Source: an uncultured Bacteroidota bacterium (GTDB lineage Bacteria; Bacteroidota; Bacteroidia; Chitinophagales; Chitinophagaceae). From it: a stretch of DNA of 64,000 nt. This document shows, one piece after another, positions 16,870 through 26,156 of the stretch; the first letter of the stretch is position 1; each line of letters begins with the position of its first letter. Position numbers and translations under genes: made by a program. The notes beneath the pieces are model-generated. The model made no database searches. It was given only the letters and a program-made list of their open reading frames with translations, and had not been told where the DNA came from. The stretch spans positions 1 through 64,000 of the forward strand of contig CAIUZK010000221.1 of the NCBI GenBank assembly GCA_903903635.1, in the 5' to 3' direction.

Positions 16870-17507
16870 ATAAAACTGAATGTAAACATAAGGTACATAA
16901 AGCAATCCAATGCGTTTGTAATATAGTAGTAAATTTCATGTAAATTATGATATTTAGCTATAAAAGTATTTCTTAGTCCATAATACGGAAAGCTACCGAG
17001 GAAATACACTAATAAACCAACGCAAATCCAGAACATCATGTTTTTCTGAAAGGTTAGGACTTCATCGTTATTGATTAATTGTATAAAGAAAAGCAGGATA
17101 AGTATTAATAATAAAAGATTGCCAATACTATAAGAGATAGAGTCAAAAAAGAACTGATGTTTTGAAAAATAAAAGACATCTGCCATTAGACTAATAAAAT
17201 ATATTCCCATGCATAGTATCGGCAATCCTTTATATTCGCTTTTCTCAAAATTTTTATGGAATAAGCAGAAAAAAAACAGGAATTCTTCTGGTATTACAAA
17301 ATAATTATAATACTTGGTATTGTTAATTCCTAAGCTATCAATAATTGGTCCTGAAAAGTCAGCAAGAAATATGTATATTAGGTAAATTGATAGCCATTTA
17401 AAGTAATTGTTTTTTACTTTTTTCCAATAAATAAGCCCCGCAAAAGCTGCTATTGCTTCAAAAGCATCTAGTATTGCTACAGGCGTACTTATTGGAAGTG
17501 GCATCAT
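16824..17507 (-). CDS. Seven-segment integral membrane protein, probable sensor subunit
   Basis: 227 residues with seven hydrophobic segments, for example LSIYLIYIFLADFSGPII, PILCMGIYFISLMADVFYF, SIGNLLLLILILLFFIQLI and MMFWICVGLLVYFLGSFPYYG. I know no named family. It overlaps the start of the kinase gene by 46 bp and follows the exported-protein gene by 9 bp, so the four genes form one operon. Because the kinase lacks its own sensory domain, this protein is the obvious candidate for the membrane receptor. The two upstream genes (this one and 17517-18305) are visibly more AT-rich than the kinase and regulator genes, which suggests a different history. Confidence 0.7.
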   Translation of the reverse strand: MMPLPISTPVAILDAFEAIAAFAGLIYWKKVKNNYFKWLSIYLIYIFLADFSGPIIDSLGINNTKYYNYFVIPEEFLFFFCLFHKNFEKSEYKGLPILCMGIYFISLMADVFYFSKHQFFFDSISYSIGNLLLLILILLFFIQLINNDEVLTFQKNMMFWICVGLLVYFLGSFPYYGLRNTFIAKYHNLHEIYYYITNALDCFMYLMFTFSFIWGKPNLKSSQSSSA

Positions 17508-17516
17508 AATAATATG

Positions 17517-18305
17517 CTAATACGGTTTGCGATTAGGTCCTTGTAATGAGGCAAGAGGGTCCACATTGTCATTAACAAAATCGACAAATTTCATAAAAGT
17601 GGCCCCACTATTATTCCAATCATCCGTAAATCTATATGGAGGAGGGATCAATCCACCATGATTTCTGGCATTTACTGATGTTGTTGGAGGTAATGCACAT
17701 ATCGGAGTTAGTAAATCAAAAACTGATTTAAAACTACAGTTTGATCCATAAAATGAATATGGATCAAAATCAACATCATGTAAACCATTATCATATGTTG
17801 GGATCATCAATAATGTATGCATGCCTGCATATTGACCATCCGTAATTCCATAATTTATATGTAGTGAATCTGCAGATAAAGGGTATTCTGCATAGTAAAT
17901 TCTTATACCTAACTTCAATGGATGATCGCATGATGTATCTTTAATGCATGTAAGTGATTCAATAGTATTGATGAACTGTTTAAGTGTATCCAAATTAAAC
18001 CATGCCGATCTAGCGTCATTAACTACCGATGGATCATCAGGAGAAGTGGTTGCCATGGCATCAGAACTTTTAAATGGCTCACAATAATTATTTATGATTT
18101 TCCAATGATTCATCCGATAATTACTAACCATCTGATAAGCAATGCGTGCATTAAACTGCGGAGATGGTGTACAAACTAAACTATAGCAATTGCCTGCACA
18201 TGGAGTAGGGGGACATGGAGTGCTACCACATCCCCAGAATAAAACTGTTAAAGTCAAAAAATTTGTTACTAGTAACACTGCCGTTAAACCGGATAGTCGT
18301 TTCAT
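17517..18305 (-). CDS. Exported hypothetical protein, first gene of the signalling operon
   Basis: 262 residues, exported. The N-terminal hydrophobic stretch ends in LFWGCGST, so it may be a lipoprotein anchored at Cys26, although Phe-Trp-Gly is a poor lipobox. A Cys/Pro-rich segment (TPCPPTPCAGNCYSLVC) follows. The mature part has AYQMVSNYRMNHWKIIN, LKLGIRIYYAEYPL, MHTLLMIPTYDNGLHDVDFDPYSFYGSNC and ARNHGGLIPP. No enzyme motif recognised. Its place at the head of a 7-TM / kinase / regulator operon suggests a periplasmic or surface ligand-binding part of the sensor, or the molecule being monitored. A weak -7 box (TACTTTAG on the minus strand, 18344-18351) lies upstream. Confidence 0.65.
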   Translation of the reverse strand: MKRLSGLTAVLLVTNFLTLTVLFWGCGSTPCPPTPCAGNCYSLVCTPSPQFNARIAYQMVSNYRMNHWKIINNYCEPFKSSDAMATTSPDDPSVVNDARSAWFNLDTLKQFINTIESLTCIKDTSCDHPLKLGIRIYYAEYPLSADSLHINYGITDGQYAGMHTLLMIPTYDNGLHDVDFDPYSFYGSNCSFKSVFDLLTPICALPPTTSVNARNHGGLIPPPYRFTDDWNNSGATFMKFVDFVNDNVDPLASLQGPNRKPY

Positions 18306-18468
18306 TTTTAGTTGTTTTTAGTTGTTAACAATGATTTCCTTCACTAAAGTATAAATAGATTTGAACTTCTTTTAGTATGAAACGTCTTTTATTTTACAAT
18401 TAGTAATAATAAATAGCTGCAATCCGCATCATCATTGAAAACCGCTGATTTTCGGAAGAAATCAAATT

Positions 18469-18522
18469 CCGTTAAATAGCGGTTACGGTACCGTTAATCA
18501 ACGGTATTTCAGGCACCGTTAA
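18469..18522. promoter_or_regulatory. dyad cluster A (ACCGTT-N4-AACGGT)
   Basis: A perfect dyad taccgtt-aatc-aacggta at 18489-18506, flanked by the half-sites ccgttaa (18469-18475) and accgttaa (18515-18522) and by an inverted form cggttacgg. The spacing and repetition look like an operator for a dimeric regulator. Confidence 0.55.
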
Positions 18523-18872
18523 TTTATTAACCAATTTGGGTTAAAAAGCTCTTTTCTCCTCTTTTTTGCTGTTTCCTGTCATTTGTTCTAATTAATGAAA
18601 TATCAATCAGCAATAAAATGCTCTCTTTAAACCAAGAGATCCATATAATATACTCTGGTTGATTAGCCGAAATAATTTTGTTGTGCATCCTTATTCTTTC
18701 CGCCGGAATTTCATTTTGAATTATTTTTTTACACCATTGAATGGTTGGAAAAATAATATGTCTAAATGTTATTCCCCTTATCCCTGCATATATTTCATTA
18801 ATGTTATTTGAAAATTGGATTATGTGAAAGCGGCTACAGCAGCGGATTCCGGCCTGAAAGCCAAAAATCAGC

Positions 18873-18928
18873 ACCGCTTAACGACGGTATAAAAACCGTT
18901 AAACAACGGTAGAAAAATTACCGTCGGT
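18873..18928. promoter_or_regulatory. dyad cluster B (ACCGTT-N4-AACGGT)
   Basis: A second dyad accgtt-aaac-aacggt at 18895-18910, with accgcttaacg (18873-18883) before it and taccgtcggt (18919-18928) after it. It lies about 300 bp before the giant adhesin gene and 405 bp from cluster A. Confidence 0.55.
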
Positions 18929-19227
18929 TTATTAATCAGATTCAGTTCAACGACTCTTTCTCACGGATGCCGTCTGTGCCACCTTTACATCGTTGTTTGG
19001 GAGTAAAAAAATCATGCGGCAATACACAGGCTTTTCACTGAATCCCAATCCACAATTAACCATTACAAAAGAGCCTTGCCGGCACATAAGGAAAGGAACA
19101 ATTAAATACATGCGATTATGAAAAAACAAATGTACATAGCCCTCGATGATCCCTGAATGATCAGAAAATAATGCTGTTAAGGCAGCGTGCAATTCACTGA
19201 ATATTTATAACCATTAAAAACAAAAAA

Positions 19228-22200
19228 ATGAAAAACATTATTTTATTACTTGTGTTTTACTTAAGCGCACTGAGCGCTTATGCTCTACCACCCACAACAA
19301 TATATGGTCCGACTTCGGTATGCGTCGGATCGACGATTACCTTGTCCGACAGTACAACGGGTGGTACCTGGGCAAGCAACAATGTAGCTATAGCTACAAT
19401 CGGATCCAGTTCAGGATTAGTAACCGGGATCTCGGCAGGTGTTGATTTTATCACCTATAATTTTTCAGGTGGTGGTTTCGTGACTTATCCGGTTACAGTA
19501 TACGCCACTCCGGCTGCAATCACCGGGCCTTCAGTGGTATGTACCGGATCTGCAATTACGTTGTTGGATATATCAGCCGGCAGCACATGGAGCAGTAGTA
19601 ATTCTGCCTGTGCAAGTGTAAGCCCAACAGGAGTAGTGACGGGGGTATCGGCGCCGTGTGTGGCCACTATCAGTTATGGCAATGCTGCATGTGGGTACAC
19701 GGTACATCCTGTAACTGTTAATGCAACACCGGCTGCAATTACCGGCACTATGAATGTTTGCCTGGGTTACACAACAACGCTGTCTGATGCTACTGCAGGT
19801 GGTACCTGGAGCAGCAGTAATCCTGCATGTGTTACTGTTAACGCCTCAACCGGTGTCTGTACAGGCGTTTCAGCTCCCTGCTGCGCTAATATTACTTATA
19901 CATTGCCCACGGGTTGTTACAGTACTGCTACTGTATGTGTTTATGCATTACCTGCAGCTATTGCCGGTACCTTGGTCATTTGCCAGGGATCAACGTCTAC
20001 ACTGACATGCACTCCCGGTGGTGGTGTATGGAGCGGAGGTAGCCCCTGTGTTTCCATAAATGCTGCAACAGGTGTTGTTTCAGGGCTTACAGCACCCTGC
20101 ACCGGCACAGTAACCTACACATTATCTACAGGTTGCTATACTACAGCAACTGTAACTGTAAATCCTTTACCGCCTGCATGTATTGTTTCCGGTGGCGGTG
20201 GTTATTGTGTTGGTAGCCCATGCCCTCATGTGTTGCTAAACTGTAGCCAGTCTGGCATCAGTTACCAACTATATAAAAATGGCATTGCAACAACAACTAT
20301 TAATCCAGGCACTGGTTCAGCCATTGATTTTGGACCACAGTGTGCTGCCGGTACTTATACTATTGTAGCAACTGACCCTACAACTCTTTGCACCCGCACC
20401 ATGACCGGAAGTGCAACCGTAACCGTATGGCCATTACCACCGGCATGCACCTTAACCGGTGGTGGCATTTGCTGTGCCGGATCTACCGGAGTACCTATCG
20501 GCTTAAGTTGCTCTTCACTTGGCATTAATTACCAGTTGTATTGCGGTACAACACCGGTAGGATCACCGGTAGCTGGTACAGGCGCGGCCATCAGCTTCGG
20601 TCTTTTCTGTACACCTTGCACCTACACTGTAGTAGCAACTGATGCTACAACAGGCTGTACCAATACCATGACAGGCAGCGTTACTGTTACTGTAGCGCCA
20701 CTGCCCACTGTTTTTAATGTATCAGGTGGCGGCAGTTATTGCGATAGTTCTTCAGGTTGCCCACATGTGCAGTTAAACGGTTCTCAATTGGGTGTCACTT
20801 ACAAAATATATTGTGGCACTACCCTGATGGGTACAATGCCGGGTACGGGTTCCGCTTTGGATTTTGGGCCAAGATGCGTTTCATGTACCTATACCATTGT
20901 TGCAACTGATAATACTACAGGTTGCACCAATAATATGCTGGGAAGTGCAACTGTATCAATTACAGCGCCACCTGCGGCAATATCAGGCACAACTACAATT
21001 GTATGCCCTGCTACAACCACAACACTGGCTGATGCAACACCAGGCGGCTCATGGAGCAGCAGTAATGCTGCGTGTGCAACTGTAAGCCCCGCTGGCGTAG
21101 TTACAATGGGAACTGCAGGACCATGTACGGCTGTAATTACCTATATGATGGCCCCCGGATGTTATGCAACAGTATCGGTAAGTGTACCGGCGCCTTGCAC
21201 CCGTCCGAGAGATACCACCTCGTGTTGTATAGATTCAATTGCAGTTAATACAGGATACGACCCAGTTACAAACTCAGCGTTAGCACCTGGCACGAATTGT
21301 AATGCTCCGGTTCGGGATCCCAAATGGGTTGTTAGTTCCGAAACTCCTGATATCGCTGCTGGCTTGCCTGGCTATTCCTGTCCATTCGGTTCTACTGTAG
21401 GTATATTAGAAGTGCCGGCCGGATTGGTTCAGGGTATTAATAGTGCAGATGTTATAGACAGTAGCGGCAACCCTTGTTGGATTGCAACCGCCACCGGTCA
21501 TCCTGCTAAATGGATAAGCTGTGTTAATAGTTCCGCATTTAATACGATTCCAGGTAGTACCTGTCGTATGGTTATGACGAGGCCTTTCACGATGTGCAAA
21601 GGAGACACTGTAACTATTAATCTGAATATATCATACGATAACTATATATATACGGTAAATATTGATGGGGGGGCTAACTTTTTTACTCCTACATATACCG
21701 GAGGTTTTGCTATTTGCTCCACTGCACAAGCATATTCTCCGGCTTCAATAACCCTGTATTTATCAGCTGGCATCCACTATATAAATGTTGATGTTCTTAA
21801 TTATACTCCTGGCGGTGGTATGACGGACAACTCTGCTGGATTGAAAGCATGGGGTTTCGTTAAATCTGTTCATGATTCAGGTTCATTAGTTAATCAGACC
21901 AGGCCTGTTCCATGTTGTTGCTACGGTTGTGAAATTACCGGAACTAAACATATCTGCGTAGGCGGTACTACAACGTTAAGCAGTTGCAGTGGTGGTTGCA
22001 CCTGGAGCAGCAATAATACGGCTATCGCTACAGTTAATTCCTGTACAGGAGTTGTAACCGGCGTAGCAGGTGGTACTGCTATTATTACGCATGTATCTGA
22101 TATAGGTTGCGTTACTACCATTACCATTACAGTGGAAGCGGCTCCAACAGCATGTACAGTGACCGGTGGCGGTTCTTATTGCCCTGGCCCATGTTTATCA

Positions 22201-24615
22201 TGTCCTCATGTTGGTCTTAGTTGCTCACAGGTTGGTGTAAACTACCAATTGTATTGCGGCTCTACTGCAGTACCTCCGGTATTGGCAGGTACAGGCGGTT
22301 CGCTTGATTTCGGTCCTCAATGCGGTCCTTGTACTTATACAATCAAGGCGACCAATGACGAAATAGGTTGCACAAGCAATATGACAGGTTCGGTGACTTC
22401 TACACCTCTTCCGGCTTGTGTTATCAGCGGCCCAACTACGGTATGCGTGGGTAACAATATCACATTATCAAGCAGTTGCACCGCATCATGCCCATGGAGC
22501 AGCGGCAGTACTTCAATTGCTACAGTGGGTTGTACAGGTATAGTTCATGGTGTGAGCGCAGGTATGGTAAATATTACCTACACTTCAGTTAACGGTTGTA
22601 TTTCGGTATATACGGTTACCGTAACAGGCACATGTCCTATTACAGGTACGCTTACTGTATGCGTAGGCACTACAACTACCTTGAGTGCGGCACCTTGTAC
22701 CGGTGGTATATGGTCGAGCAGCAATCCTGCGTGTGTTACTGTTGGAGCAGCCACAGGTGTTTGTACCGGTATTTCAGCACCATGTTGCGCTACAATATCT
22801 TATACAAATACATCAGGCTGTATCAGCACAACTACTGTATGCGTACTGACCGCCCCTGCAACTCCTACGGTTACGCCACCTACCAGTATATGCCTGCCAG
22901 GCAGTACTGCACTTACAGGTTCGGCCGTTCCTGCCGGAAGTTTCTCTTCATGGATATTAACAGGTACTACATACGGCTCATTAAGTTGTACATCTAATTG
23001 CTCAAGTACAACATTTACCGGTTCTGCCCCGGGAGTACAGACTATAACCTATATAGTTTATAATGCTTGCGGCAGCCGTTCAGCTACTACAACTGTATCT
23101 GTAAATACGTTGCCTCCTATCACAGGCGTGCATTCAGTATGCCAGGGGTTACCTGCGACTATTAGTATTACAGGTGCGCCATCCGGTACATGGACAAGCT
23201 ATCCAACGGGTATTGTATCCATCTTCCCGGCAACCAGCACTACTACTACGGTTACAGGTTTAACGCCGGGTACTACAACCCTTACTTATACCACAGCTTC
23301 AGGCTGTCCTGCAACATGGACATTTACAGTTAATCCTACACCGACAGTTACAGGTGGCTTATCATTATGCGCTGGTCTGATATATCTGAATGACCTGACC
23401 GGTTCACCAAGCCCTGGCACATGGACAGGTCCGACATCAGGCCCTGCGGTGATTGTTAGCTCTACATCGTCTACGGCGACTATTCAGACATTTTCTGCAG
23501 GTGTTTCGATGATTGTCTATACTGTTAATGCTACCGGATGTTTCAAACAGGTTAATGTTACAGTAAATGCATTGCCTGTAATCTCAGGTCCTCCAACAAT
23601 GTGTATGGGAACAACTGTATCGATGACTATATTATCATCATTTGGTACAGGTACCTGGAGTATTCTGCCAGCCAACCCACATGTTTCTATAAATACTGGT
23701 ACAGGTCTAATAACTACAACTGGTACAATAACAACTCCTAATTACATAAATGTATATTATACTGATGCAAATGGATGCAGGAGTCTTGGCCATCCTATAA
23801 CAGTTTATCCGCAACCTGTCATAAACGGAGCATCTACCATATGCATAAGTTCAACAAGTAGCGTACCGGAGACTAATTCTTTAGGTGGAACAGGTGTTTG
23901 GTCATTACTTCCAGCTACGCCTTTTGCATCAAATACTCCAATTCTTGGTTCTTCAACCAATGTCAGCGGTTTAAGTCCAGGATACGTAACATTGAAATTT
24001 GTTGCCAGTCCTTCAGGTTGTATAGCATATAAAACACTTCATGTACTTGGCCTGCCTAATCCGGGTACGCTTACAGTAACACCAGGCTCATTCTGTGTAG
24101 GGGCATTAGGAGTTACAGTGAATATGGGCGGAGCTGATTTTGGTGGAAGCTGGCTTTCATCCTGCTCATTTGTTTTGATACCTACTTATACAGGTACAGC
24201 GCCTATAGTTTCAACTTCCTCATGGGGTGGCATTCCGCCAACTGAAGGTTGCGGTATCATCTATACAGTTGCAAATGCCTGTGGTACAAGAGCCTCCAGC
24301 ACTGCGTTTATTGTAGATGCTTGCGGCCATAAAGAAGGTCGTGACGGAGGGGATGGCGTTTCTGAAGTCATAATCGGAGCTCAGTTAAAAGTTTTTCCAA
24401 ATCCTAACCAGGGAACTTTTACAGTAAACCTGCAGAGTGATAAAGATGAAGCCGCATTTGTAAAGGTGGCAAATATCGTAGGTGAAACTGTTTCGACTTT
24501 CCAGACGGTTACGAATAAGGAAAACAGTGTGCTGGTAGAAAAAGCAGCGGGAATTTACCTGATTACAGTTACAACACCAAGTGGCATCTATACAGCCAAG
24601 GTTGTTGTGGAATAA
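19228..24615 (+). CDS. Giant cysteine-rich Ig-like repeat adhesin, T9SS cargo
   Basis: 1795 residues, exported and probably surface-bound. Signal peptide MKNIILLLVFYLSALSAYA. Two kinds of repeat alternate. The first is a bacterial Ig-like (Big2-type) unit of about 75-80 residues: CVGSTITLSDSTTGGTW, ATVNSCTGVVTGV, TITYT. The second, of about 85, starts GGGSYC and contains NYQLYCG, GTG, FGPQC, TYTIVATD and MTGSVTVT. Many repeats carry Cys, often paired at equivalent positions, which is unusual for this fold and suggests disulfide stitching. A non-repetitive domain (about 654-898) interrupts the array. The T9SS sorting domain is at the C-terminus (VFPNPNQGTFTVNLQSD onward). Likely role: adhesion, matrix or gliding. 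A shorter paralogue follows directly; another lies at 45554. Confidence 0.9.
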   Translation: MKNIILLLVFYLSALSAYALPPTTIYGPTSVCVGSTITLSDSTTGGTWASNNVAIATIGSSSGLVTGISAGVDFITYNFSGGGFVTYPVTVYATPAAITGPSVVCTGSAITLLDISAGSTWSSSNSACASVSPTGVVTGVSAPCVATISYGNAACGYTVHPVTVNATPAAITGTMNVCLGYTTTLSDATAGGTWSSSNPACVTVNASTGVCTGVSAPCCANITYTLPTGCYSTATVCVYALPAAIAGTLVICQGSTSTLTCTPGGGVWSGGSPCVSINAATGVVSGLTAPCTGTVTYTLSTGCYTTATVTVNPLPPACIVSGGGGYCVGSPCPHVLLNCSQSGISYQLYKNGIATTTINPGTGSAIDFGPQCAAGTYTIVATDPTTLCTRTMTGSATVTVWPLPPACTLTGGGICCAGSTGVPIGLSCSSLGINYQLYCGTTPVGSPVAGTGAAISFGLFCTPCTYTVVATDATTGCTNTMTGSVTVTVAPLPTVFNVSGGGSYCDSSSGCPHVQLNGSQLGVTYKIYCGTTLMGTMPGTGSALDFGPRCVSCTYTIVATDNTTGCTNNMLGSATVSITAPPAAISGTTTIVCPATTTTLADATPGGSWSSSNAACATVSPAGVVTMGTAGPCTAVITYMMAPGCYATVSVSVPAPCTRPRDTTSCCIDSIAVNTGYDPVTNSALAPGTNCNAPVRDPKWVVSSETPDIAAGLPGYSCPFGSTVGILEVPAGLVQGINSADVIDSSGNPCWIATATGHPAKWISCVNSSAFNTIPGSTCRMVMTRPFTMCKGDTVTINLNISYDNYIYTVNIDGGANFFTPTYTGGFAICSTAQAYSPASITLYLSAGIHYINVDVLNYTPGGGMTDNSAGLKAWGFVKSVHDSGSLVNQTRPVPCCCYGCEITGTKHICVGGTTTLSSCSGGCTWSSNNTAIATVNSCTGVVTGVAGGTAIITHVSDIGCVTTITITVEAAPTACTVTGGGSYCPGPCLSCPHVGLSCSQVGVNYQLYCGSTAVPPVLAGTGGSLDFGPQCGPCTYTIKATNDEIGCTSNMTGSVTSTPLPACVISGPTTVCVGNNITLSSSCTASCPWSSGSTSIATVGCTGIVHGVSAGMVNITYTSVNGCISVYTVTVTGTCPITGTLTVCVGTTTTLSAAPCTGGIWSSSNPACVTVGAATGVCTGISAPCCATISYTNTSGCISTTTVCVLTAPATPTVTPPTSICLPGSTALTGSAVPAGSFSSWILTGTTYGSLSCTSNCSSTTFTGSAPGVQTITYIVYNACGSRSATTTVSVNTLPPITGVHSVCQGLPATISITGAPSGTWTSYPTGIVSIFPATSTTTTVTGLTPGTTTLTYTTASGCPATWTFTVNPTPTVTGGLSLCAGLIYLNDLTGSPSPGTWTGPTSGPAVIVSSTSSTATIQTFSAGVSMIVYTVNATGCFKQVNVTVNALPVISGPPTMCMGTTVSMTILSSFGTGTWSILPANPHVSINTGTGLITTTGTITTPNYINVYYTDANGCRSLGHPITVYPQPVINGASTICISSTSSVPETNSLGGTGVWSLLPATPFASNTPILGSSTNVSGLSPGYVTLKFVASPSGCIAYKTLHVLGLPNPGTLTVTPGSFCVGALGVTVNMGGADFGGSWLSSCSFVLIPTYTGTAPIVSTSSWGGIPPTEGCGIIYTVANACGTRASSTAFIVDACGHKEGRDGGDGVSEVIIGAQLKVFPNPNQGTFTVNLQSDKDEAAFVKVANIVGETVSTFQTVTNKENSVLVEKAAGIYLITVTTPSGIYTAKVVVE

Positions 24616-24627
24616 TACCATTTGCCG

Positions 24628-24660
24628 GTGGCAGTTGAGGGGTTAACCTTCAATTGCCAC
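24628..24660 (+). terminator. stem-loop after the giant adhesin gene
   Basis: gtggcagttga (24628-24638) pairs with tcaattgccac (24650-24660) with one G-U pair. No T-run follows, so it is more likely a partial terminator or an mRNA-stabilising stem that sets the level of the next gene. Confidence 0.5.
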
Positions 24661-24719
24661 TGCAAAATGGCAATATCAGGTCTTGTAAAATCATTATTTA
24701 AACAAAAAAAATCATAACA

Positions 24720-25943
24720 ATGAAAAAGTATATTTTATTGATCTCGTTTATGTCGTGTGCCATGAATCTTTTTGCACAAACGATAACAGGTGTTACTGAT
24801 GTCTGTGTAGGCTCCGTGACCACACTGGCTAATGATTCCCTGGGTGGTACATGGTCCAGCGCTTCGACCGCGATAGCAACTATCGGAACCACTGGTAATG
24901 TTACCGGAGTTTCGGCCGGAACTTCTGTAATAACCTACTTTTATTCAGGTGGAGGGTATATTACAGCAACAGTAACAGTTAACCCGATTCCTGCAGCTAT
25001 ATCAGGGAGCGGAAGTGTTTGCCAGGGCCAAAATACCTTGTATTCAGATGTAACAACAGGAGGCTCATGGAGTAGCAGTAATAACCTTGTTGCTATGGTG
25101 GATGCTGTTACCGGAGTTGTTACCGGGGTGTCAATTGATACTGCAACCATATACTATACATTACTTACAGGTTGTTACAGATCTGCAGGTATTATTATTA
25201 ACGAAATGCCGGTGCCAATTACAGGGTCTGCTAATTTTTGTGTTGGAGTTACCGATTCATTGTATGAATCAGGAGGCGGTACCTGGACTACTGCTTCAAC
25301 AGGCATTATTTCTTTGGGCGCAACTGCCGGTAATATTACTGGGCTTGCCGCTGGTACTGCTGTAGTTACCTATACTTTGTCTACAGGTTGTGCTACAACA
25401 ATGGCGATTACAGTTAATCCTTTACCTGTAGCCGGAACCATTACGGCAAGCTCATTTGTTTGTCTTGGTAGTACTACAACCTGCGCAAGCGACAAATGTT
25501 GCGGTGTTTGGAGCAGCAGTAATTCTGCAATTGCCACAATAAACCCGACAAGTGGAGTAGCTACCGGAGTTGGTGCGGGCATTATTACAATCAATTATGC
25601 AGTTACAAATTATTGTGGCACTGCAAATGCTATATCCGCACTTCAGGTTCTTTCTGTTGATGCATGCAACAAACTCAGTGTGGATAAGACAAAATTATTG
25701 CAAACCGAACTGGCAATCGTTCCAAATCCGGCCACTGATGGCCATTTTACAGTTACTTTAAATTCGGGTAAAGAGGAGCAGGCTACAGTAACCATCACCA
25801 CCATTACCGGTGAAAAGGTGAAAGTCTTTACAACTGCTACCAATAAAAAGAATGAAGTGAAACTGGACAGTGCCGCAGGTATGTATTTCATATCAGCCGT
25901 CACCGAAAGCGGAAAATATGAAGCAAAAGTGATATTGGAGTAA
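24720..25943 (+). CDS. Short Ig-like repeat T9SS protein, paralogue of the giant adhesin
   Basis: 407 residues. Signal peptide ends near NLFAQ. About four Big2-type units (VCVGSVTTLANDSLGGTWSS, VCQGQNTLYSDVTTGGSWSS, FCVGVTDSLYESGGGTW, VCLGSTTTCASDKCCGVWSS) are followed by a T9SS sorting domain (AIVPNPATDGHFTVTLNSG, then KVFTTATNKKNEVKLDSAAGMYFISAV). The sorting domain is nearly the same as in the 1795-aa protein, including a KKNEVKLDSAAG-like motif where that one has KENSVLVEKAAG. It starts 104 bp after the giant gene with only a stem-loop between, so the two are probably expressed together, perhaps as a long filament protein and a short cap or anchor. That division of labour is a guess. Confidence 0.88.
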   Translation: MKKYILLISFMSCAMNLFAQTITGVTDVCVGSVTTLANDSLGGTWSSASTAIATIGTTGNVTGVSAGTSVITYFYSGGGYITATVTVNPIPAAISGSGSVCQGQNTLYSDVTTGGSWSSSNNLVAMVDAVTGVVTGVSIDTATIYYTLLTGCYRSAGIIINEMPVPITGSANFCVGVTDSLYESGGGTWTTASTGIISLGATAGNITGLAAGTAVVTYTLSTGCATTMAITVNPLPVAGTITASSFVCLGSTTTCASDKCCGVWSSSNSAIATINPTSGVATGVGAGIITINYAVTNYCGTANAISALQVLSVDACNKLSVDKTKLLQTELAIVPNPATDGHFTVTLNSGKEEQATVTITTITGEKVKVFTTATNKKNEVKLDSAAGMYFISAVTESGKYEAKVILE

Positions 25944-25970
25944 AATCAGGGGGGAAGTGTAAATGCAAGA

Positions 25971-26002
25971 AAACCATGCGGGCAACTGCGTGGTTTTTTT
26001 TT
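25971..26002 (+). terminator. rho-independent terminator
   Basis: aaccatgc (25972-25979) pairs with gcgtggtt (25988-25995), G-U included, followed by a run of T to about 26002. It ends the adhesin transcript. Confidence 0.85.
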
Positions 26003-26156
26003 AGTTATAATGCTTTATTTATTTGTTTTATATCAATGGTTTCAGATTGCCTTAAATTATATGCCTGAATGGGTATATGAAAATAAATATAAAACAAAAA
26101 TCTACGCAGCCTGTTACTTTTTGTTTCTTACTTTTACACCCTAATTTCTAACAATT

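Larger units (their letters stand above)
18306..19227. other. intergenic region with two dyad clusters
   Basis: About 920 bases between the leftward signalling operon and the rightward giant adhesin. No convincing gene; an open frame on the minus strand at 18527-18874 has no recognisable content. The region holds two clusters of ACCGTTAA-type half-sites, at 18469-18522 and 18873-18928. Confidence 0.6.

Noticed and set aside
18527-18874. 115-residue frame on the minus strand between the dyad clusters
   Set aside because: No promoter, no recognisable domain, AT-rich low-quality composition.
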